From JANRLL01 sp033762715 (GTDB taxonomy: Bacteria > Pseudomonadota > Alphaproteobacteria > Rickettsiales > SXRF01), in the NCBI GenBank assembly GCA_033762715.1, contig JANRLL010000001.1, positions 113,096 to 177,095 on the forward strand: 64,000 nt of DNA, read 5' to 3'. The translations under genes and the position numbers were made by a program. The notes beneath the pieces were generated by a model, which saw only the letters and a list, made by a program, of their open reading frames with translations, had not been told where the DNA came from and ran no database searches. Positions 59,749-64,000 of this stretch are shown here, piece by piece. Within the stretch, counting starts at the first letter, position 1. Each line of letters opens with the position of its first letter.

Positions 59749-60906
59749 TTATGCAGTTGCTAAAACTACTGAATTCTTGGCTTCGGATGCGTCAATTCGT
59801 GCCAGAACCGGCTCAAATAGAGACTTGGCAAGGAACCGAACGACCGGCACTGCCACGCCATCTCCGCAGAGCTGATACGCATCATTATATTTTTGCGGCA
59901 GTTTGTAATGGTCAGGTAAGCCCATAAGGCGTGCGGCCTCACGCGGCGCAAGCAAGCGTGAACGCACTTTTTTACCTTCCACAATCATCACGGTCTGGCG
60001 GCTGCTGCCACCCGTCGCAGTGCGCAGGCAGCCAGCGATACCATCGAACCGCACCTCGGCTCGTTGCTGGCCATTGCGAATTCGTTTATACAACGTGCCA
60101 ATAGATCTTTTGCCGGTGGCCTGTTGTTCGCGGAGCTTGCGGCGATTTTCTTCGGACATCATGCCAATCAGGCGATTGGTTTGTTCGGCGGTGTGCCACT
60201 CCACACCCTCTGACGTGTCTGAAATGATATCCTCGAGCGTGATACGTTTTGCAGGAGGTTCGGGCAATTCAAGCCAGAACCATTTATCTCTCGCGCGCTT
60301 GGTAAGATGCTCATATGCGCGGAGCATGGATTCGGGATGCCAGTATGGATTGGGAGCTTTGGCTGCAATGCTGCCTATCTGCCGTTTATCCAAGCGCACA
60401 CCTACCACAAAAAGACGCTCACGGCTCTGTGGCAAGAAATCAGCGGCATCAATGACTGCCGAACCGATCCAGTACCCGGCTTTGGCGAGAGCCTCGCAGA
60501 TAGCGGCAAAGTCAGTACCAGCATTCGAGGTTAGTAACCCGCGCACGTTTTCTACGCACACGATATCGAAGGGCTTTCCTGCATTCGCCATACCCTCAAC
60601 GATACGCAACCATGCCCAGAACATGCCGCTGCGCTCGCCCGCCAGTCCAGCATAACCACCCGCAAGCGAGGTGTCCTGACATGGAAAACTCGCCCATGCG
60701 AGGCGCGCAGGATGAGCACCGAGGACATTTACATTGGCGATATCGCCTTCATACAGATGATCGTTACCGAAGTTTTCGCGGTAAGCGCGGCACTTCTTGC
60801 TGTCGATATCGCAGGCACGAACGCATTGCCACGCATCGCCCAAGCCAAGCCGAGCCATGCCAGCGCCGCTAAAATCCTCATGGAATGTGTATTTGCTCTT
60901 TGCCAT
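59749..60906 (-). CDS. DNA (cytosine-5-)-methyltransferase
   Basis: A 385-residue C5 methyltransferase. Motif I is FSGAGMARLGLG (12-23), motif IV holds the catalytic Pro75-Cys76 in SFPCQDTSLAGG, motif VI is ENV (119-121), motif VIII is in SRERLFVVGVR, and IGTLYKRIRNGQQ starts the target recognition region. Motifs IX-X end with REAARLMGLPDHYKLP and QLCGDGVAVPVVRFLAKSL. It protects host DNA from the linked GIY-YIG nuclease. The ATG at 60904-60906 has no clear ribosome site. Confidence 0.93.
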   Translation of the reverse strand: MAKSKYTFHEDFSGAGMARLGLGDAWQCVRACDIDSKKCRAYRENFGNDHLYEGDIANVNVLGAHPARLAWASFPCQDTSLAGGYAGLAGERSGMFWAWLRIVEGMANAGKPFDIVCVENVRGLLTSNAGTDFAAICEALAKAGYWIGSAVIDAADFLPQSRERLFVVGVRLDKRQIGSIAAKAPNPYWHPESMLRAYEHLTKRARDKWFWLELPEPPAKRITLEDIISDTSEGVEWHTAEQTNRLIGMMSEENRRKLREQQATGKRSIGTLYKRIRNGQQRAEVRFDGIAGCLRTATGGSSRQTVMIVEGKKVRSRLLAPREAARLMGLPDHYKLPQKYNDAYQLCGDGVAVPVVRFLAKSLFEPVLARIDASEAKNSVVLATA

Positions 60907-60965
60907 AGGCGAAGACTACCACCTGTTCGTTAAAAAGTCAGCAAGAACCAAATTGTTTCTGTTGC

Positions 60966-62198
60966 TTACTTCACCATCCGCAGATTCGCTCGTGGTTTGT
61001 CGTGCGGCGGCATTGGGCTGGTGGTTTTGGCCACGCCCGCGATGCGGTTGCTGATGTCCTCCGCCGCTTGGCGTAGGTGGTCGGTTGCCAGATGGGCGTA
61101 ACGCAGCGTCGTCTGCGCCTGTGTGTGGCCGAGCAGCGCACCAATCATCGGCAATGAGTAACCCAGAGCGTTGGCCATGCTGGCATGGCTGTGCCGCAAA
61201 TCGTGCAGGTGCAGTTCGGTGGTAATGCCTGCTGCCTTCTTGATACGATCCCACGGCTTTTTCACATCGGCGATGGGCTTGCCGTCATTGCGCTCGCTGA
61301 CGATAACGTAAGGATTGCCCTCCATGCGGCGGATATTTTTTAGCACACCCTCGATATAGGGCGTGATGAATAGCGTTTTAGGGCGTTTCTCCTTGGTGGC
61401 TTCTTTCGGCAGACGGATAACGCGGTTGGTCAAATCGACATAATCCCATTTCAGGTGGCGCGCCTCGCCAGGGCGGCAGCCCGTGTGCATCATGATGCGA
61501 AACATCGCAAGCACATGCGGGCTTTCGGTGAGGTTGCGTTCCGCGCGCTGCATGGCGGATTCGAGTGCCGCAAATTCCTGCTCGCTCAGGAACCGTTCGC
61601 GGCGATTTTCGGGGAATCGTTCCACGCCAAAGCATGGGTTGCTGTTGCGCTCGCGGTAGCCCCATAGTTCCGCCTTGCTCATGATTGAGGACATGCAGGC
61701 CAGTGAGCGGTTGGCACCAATCGGACGTTGACGGTTTTTGGCAAGGTAATCGTAAATATCCTTGCGCTCGATGGAGCGGATTTTCATCTTGCCGAAATGC
61801 GGCAGTAGCATATGTGCCAGAATCTGCACATTGCTGGCATGGGTCGCTGGCCTGCTGCGGATAGCACTGTGGTCATCGAGGAAGCGTTTGGCCACTTCCT
61901 CAAAGGTTGGCTGGCTGCGCTGCCACTCATCCTGCTGCACGGGGTCATCCCCCTTGGCGATGCGGTAAGTCAGGTCACGGGCGATGTCGCGCGCCTGCTC
62001 GACAGTGAGTTTGCCGTACTTGCCGATGGTTTTACGGCGTGAGCGGTTGTCCTGGTTGCGGTAATTGAGGATGAATGATTTGCTGCCCGCTGGGGTGATG
62101 ACCACCCCGAATCCCTTCACCTCCGCATCCCAGAGATATTCCAGTTTGCCGGTGGCCTCGAATGCATCGATCATTTTCTTGGATATTTTGGCTGTCAT
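60966..62198 (-). CDS. Tyrosine recombinase / island integrase
   Basis: A 410-residue phage-type integrase with an arm-binding N-terminus (KGFGVVITPAGSKSFILNYRNQ), a SAM-like core domain, and the catalytic set Arg242 (HTGCRPGEARHLKW), His332-Arg335 (LHDLRHSHAS), His358 (LLGHTQAQTTLRY) and Tyr367. Similar enzymes integrate at tRNA 3' ends, which fits the tRNA-Thr copy at 55063. AAAGGAGCG precedes the ATG. Confidence 0.94.
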   Translation of the reverse strand: MTAKISKKMIDAFEATGKLEYLWDAEVKGFGVVITPAGSKSFILNYRNQDNRSRRKTIGKYGKLTVEQARDIARDLTYRIAKGDDPVQQDEWQRSQPTFEEVAKRFLDDHSAIRSRPATHASNVQILAHMLLPHFGKMKIRSIERKDIYDYLAKNRQRPIGANRSLACMSSIMSKAELWGYRERNSNPCFGVERFPENRRERFLSEQEFAALESAMQRAERNLTESPHVLAMFRIMMHTGCRPGEARHLKWDYVDLTNRVIRLPKEATKEKRPKTLFITPYIEGVLKNIRRMEGNPYVIVSERNDGKPIADVKKPWDRIKKAAGITTELHLHDLRHSHASMANALGYSLPMIGALLGHTQAQTTLRYAHLATDHLRQAAEDISNRIAGVAKTTSPMPPHDKPRANLRMVK

Positions 62199-62284
62199 GG
62201 TTCGCTCCTTTCAGTGGTTATGACAGGGTCACTACCGCTCTTAAGGGGTTGAACATCAACGTATATATGAGCGTTTCCAGCCAT

Positions 62285-62647
62285 CTAAACCGCTTGACTC
62301 CTCGCGCTTTCAATGGATGCGCTGCGCTGACTTTCCTCGGTAGTGGAGCGAAAACACCGCTGCTGCTCAAACTCCAGCACGCCACCCGCACCAAGAATGG
62401 GATAGCGCACATTGGCTTTCGGGCCGGGGCCAGTTTTGATGTAGATCGGCCCACCACCCGTGAAGCGCCAGTTATTGAGGCAGCTGATTGATAGCTCCCA
62501 TCGCCGCGCCAGCTGCTCCGGCTTCAGGAAAAGATTATCAGTCACCACGGTAATGCCGTGCGCCATAAAGAAGCGATGCAGCGCATTGAGCGTGGGCGTG
62601 ATATCGGAGGCTTGAAGATTTTCGAGGTCGATGGTTGCCATGATCAT
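62285..62647 (-). CDS. Helix-turn-helix protein, excisionase/AlpA-like
   Basis: About 120 residues. The middle reads LFLKPEQLARRWELSISCLNNWRFTGGGPIYIK, the helix-turn-helix_17 pattern of AlpA and excisionase proteins (recognition helix then a glycine-rich wing before VRYPILGAGGVLEFE). The start ATG at 62645-62647 overlaps the XRE gene stop; a second ATG lies two codons later. It lies directly upstream of the integrase, so control of excision is a fair inference. Confidence 0.72.
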   Translation of the reverse strand: MIMATIDLENLQASDITPTLNALHRFFMAHGITVVTDNLFLKPEQLARRWELSISCLNNWRFTGGGPIYIKTGPGPKANVRYPILGAGGVLEFEQQRCFRSTTEESQRSASIESARSQAV

Positions 62648-63012
62648 TCCCCCCCATCGTCGCGGGTTGTGATATTGGCGATGGCTTTCACCACATGATA
62701 GACCTCCTCGTAACATTCGTTAGGAATGCGCGCGAGGAGCCGAAGTATGCGCACGGTAGGGAGTGGCAGCGGCTCAGTCGATTGGCAATCGCCGCGTGGC
62801 GGATAGAAAACGAGAACCGATACATCGAACGCTTCTGCAAACTGCATGGCCTTGCCGACCGACAGGCGATTGTGGCCGCGCTCGTATTTCTGCACCTGTT
62901 GCGGCGATAGCTGCACTTCCTCGCCCAGCCGCTTCTGGCTGATGCCGGTGGTCTGGCGAAGCATAAGCAGCTGGCGGGCGGCATATTGGTTGATGTCATT
63001 TTCATCAATCAT
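62644..63012 (-). CDS. XRE-family regulator
   Basis: A 122-residue protein. A Cro/CI-type helix-turn-helix (QLLMLRQTTGISQKRLGEEVQLSPQQVQKYERGHNRLSVGKAMQFAEAFDVSV) is followed by a short C-terminal domain. I chose the ATG at 63010-63012 because GGAGG lies 6 nt upstream; the frame is open another 24 codons. It overlaps the small membrane gene by 8 nt. Confidence 0.85.
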   Translation of the reverse strand: MIDENDINQYAARQLLMLRQTTGISQKRLGEEVQLSPQQVQKYERGHNRLSVGKAMQFAEAFDVSVLVFYPPRGDCQSTEPLPLPTVRILRLLARIPNECYEEVYHVVKAIANITTRDDGGE

Positions 63013-63217
63013 GGTTGCCTCCATCCACTTTGCAGCTGGGATACAGCCATTCGGGAATGCACACGCCGCCTTCACAGCACCCACTGATCCAGTTGATGAT
63101 CAGCCAGTCAAAGAACGCTGCAAATAGCAGCATGAAGAAGCTGGCGATGATGAAGTGAAAGGCTTGCTGCAATGTCAGCCGCGCGAGCCATTTTTGCAAT
63201 TTTTCTTTTATAGCCAT
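63005..63217 (-). CDS. Small single-TM protein of the island
   Basis: A 70-residue protein. Basic residues (KEKLQKWLARL) precede a TM of about 22 residues (FHFIIASFFMLLFAAFFDWLII), and a short tail holds four cysteines (CCEGGVC, YPSCK). I used the ATG at 63215-63217, 10 nt after GGGAGG; another in-frame ATG overlaps that site. No family is recognised. Small membrane proteins next to XRE regulators can be toxins or phage-exclusion factors, but nothing here proves that. Confidence 0.6.
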   Translation of the reverse strand: MAIKEKLQKWLARLTLQQAFHFIIASFFMLLFAAFFDWLIINWISGCCEGGVCIPEWLYPSCKVDGGNHD

Positions 63218-63265
63218 CGGTGAATTGCCTCCCATAAAGTTGCTTATGGGTAGGATTCGGTAGCA

Positions 63266-63300
63266 GATAATGCAATTTATTGTCTATAGAAAAATTGCAA
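63266..63300. promoter_or_regulatory. Overlapping inverted repeats before the small membrane gene
   Basis: TGCAATTT (63272-63279) and AAATTGCA (63293-63300) are perfect mirror arms 13 nt apart. A second imperfect pair, AGATAAT (63266-63272) and ATTGTCT (63280-63286), overlaps them. They lie 50-85 nt upstream of the small membrane gene and could bind one of the two XRE regulators. Confidence 0.45.
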
Positions 63301-63322
63301 TCAAAGAAAAAATTTCACTGAA

Positions 63323-63351
63323 ATAACAGCGGTTTATTGCCGAAGCGGCAA
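63323..63351 (-). promoter_or_regulatory. Operator and promoter downstream of the repressor gene
   Basis: TTGCCGAAGCGGCAA (63337-63351) is a perfect 6-3-6 palindrome. On the minus strand its first six bases form a -35 (TTGCCG), with TGTTAT 17 nt later as -10. It matches the operator in the repressor's own promoter (63956-63970) at 13 of 15 positions. The palindrome could also act as a short stem at the end of the repressor mRNA. Confidence 0.55.
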
Positions 63352-63360
63352 AGAACGGGC

Positions 63361-63945
63361 TTAAGCGCGCTTGATGTGCAGTATGGGGTGTGCTGCAAGA
63401 ATTTTGACATCCATCATCAGTGTTCCGCCTTGCGGATGCAGGATGTAATGACCTTGCTTGCTGCCCTTGGAAATCCAAGCCAGCAAACGCTCGCCACGCT
63501 TTTTGGTATCGAGGGTGATGACACATTCGCGGTCTAGGAAGAGCCGCTCGTTGGTTTGCGGCGCGCCATCAAAATAGAGCAGATCGTTTGCGCCATGATA
63601 CGGCACAAGGTCGGAGGTCTTGATTTTCAGTGCCTCTGCGGTTGCGGGCAGCCCCGAAATAGCGTCCACGGTCTCGCGCTGCTTGTCAGGGATTTCCTTG
63701 ATGAAGGTCTTGTATTTAATAAAGCCGGTGATGGGAGTGCTGGGCAGGTCAAGCTCAGGCGCGTCCAGTGCTTCTGGGGTGCAGCTGAGCGCCTTGGCAA
63801 GCAATGCGCGATACTTCTCAAACCCCTCAGTTTCGCCCGTCTCAATGCGATTCAGGGTCGAGGCCGGAATGCCGATCATATCGGCCAGCCGCTTTTGCGT
63901 GAGATTCCGCCGTCTGCGGAGATATGCGATGTTGTTTGTGGTCAT
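63361..63945 (-). CDS. XRE-family repressor of the island
   Basis: A 194-residue protein. The helix-turn-helix is at the N-terminus (LRRRRNLTQKRLADMIGIPASTLNRIETGE). The C-terminal part (LVPYHGANDLLYFDGAPQTNERLFLD, then RGERLLAWISKGS) resembles the beta-rich dimer domain of phage repressors, but I see no Ser-Lys self-cleavage pair. The ATG at 63943-63945 is used; the frame is open 12 codons upstream into the operator. A matching palindrome lies in its promoter. Confidence 0.82.
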   Translation of the reverse strand: MTTNNIAYLRRRRNLTQKRLADMIGIPASTLNRIETGETEGFEKYRALLAKALSCTPEALDAPELDLPSTPITGFIKYKTFIKEIPDKQRETVDAISGLPATAEALKIKTSDLVPYHGANDLLYFDGAPQTNERLFLDRECVITLDTKKRGERLLAWISKGSKQGHYILHPQGGTLMMDVKILAAHPILHIKRA

Positions 63946-63952
63946 AGGCCGC

Positions 63953-63981
63953 TTTTTACCGCAGCGGCAAAATCGCGTCAA
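63953..63981 (-). promoter_or_regulatory. Autoregulated repressor promoter
   Basis: On the minus strand: -35 TTGACG (plus 63976-63981), 17 nt, -10 TAAAAA (plus 63953-63958). The palindromic operator TTACCGCAGCGGCAA (plus 63956-63970, one arm mismatch) sits inside the spacer and -10, where bound repressor would block RNA polymerase. The gene starts 8 nt further on. Confidence 0.62.
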
Positions 63982-64000
63982 GCGCTTAATGGGAAAATTG

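Larger units (their letters stand above)
55063..64000. mobile_element. Integrated genomic island at tRNA-Thr (left part)
   Basis: The island begins at the tRNA-Thr 3' fragment and continues past the right edge. Contents in order: S8 protease, AAA+ ATPase, GIY-YIG nuclease, C5 methyltransferase, integrase, an excisionase-like helix-turn-helix protein, an XRE regulator, a small membrane protein and a repressor. All are on the minus strand. No phage structural genes are visible. Since the fragment faces the chromosome on its left, the intact tRNA-Thr should lie at the unseen right end. Confidence 0.78.

Noticed and set aside
63337..63351. Intrinsic terminator of the island repressor
   Set aside because: The palindrome has a short 3-nt loop and no T-run after it, and it matches the operator in the repressor promoter; an operator is the better reading, though a dual role is possible.

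Overview
The window is chromosomal DNA of an alphaproteobacterium of roughly 50% GC. The evidence is a DUF1476 gene (a family concentrated in Alphaproteobacteria), the PurS/PurQ/PurL form of FGAM synthetase, a bacterial class A RNase P RNA, and a complete dcw (division and cell wall) cluster with lpxC, bamD, recN and ligA behind ftsZ. I cannot fix the genus; the many unrecognised small proteins suggest a lineage far from the well-studied models.

Layout. 1-20.3 kb is a mosaic of short operons: the 5' end of ppk, sixA-like, rnpB, an AmpD-like amidase/EamA/J-domain operon, DUF1476, purC-purS-orf-purQ, a chemoreceptor, purL, a putative Fur-controlled iron operon (cupredoxin, FTR1 permease, outer-membrane protein), bolA-orf-grxD, an entericidin-like lipoprotein, a ThDP decarboxylase and rluD. 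From 16.7 to 20.2 kb lies a cluster of unrecognised proteins, three of them small and Gly/Ala-rich with membrane-like segments. 20.4-50.0 kb is one long plus-strand block: rpsD, then mraZ to ftsZ in classical order with one small membrane gene between ftsW and murG, then lpxC, bamD, recN, ligA, prmA, an aminopeptidase P and an amino-acid permease. 50.1-55.05 kb holds further unrecognised proteins around a Zur-like repressor, which is divergent from a gene for a histidine-rich protein; two identical-arm palindromes lie between them.

55.06 kb to the right edge is the left part of an integrated island. It starts at a 45-nt copy of the 3' half of tRNA-Thr(CGT). It carries a subtilisin-like protease with an AAA+ ATPase, a GIY-YIG nuclease with a C5 cytosine methyltransferase (a probable restriction-modification pair), a tyrosine recombinase, and a small regulatory block with an autoregulated-looking repressor. 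The geometry predicts the intact tRNA-Thr gene beyond the right edge.

The observations most worth following are: a shared element, about 12 nt, directly upstream of the -35 box of four transcription units that encode only unrecognised proteins (near 17.9, 18.5, 19.1 and 54.1 kb); the Zur/histidine-rich divergent pair; the protease-ATPase module on the tRNA island; and a pseudoknot-capable, repeat-rich region before mraZ. All functional calls come from reading the sequence alone; no database search was run.
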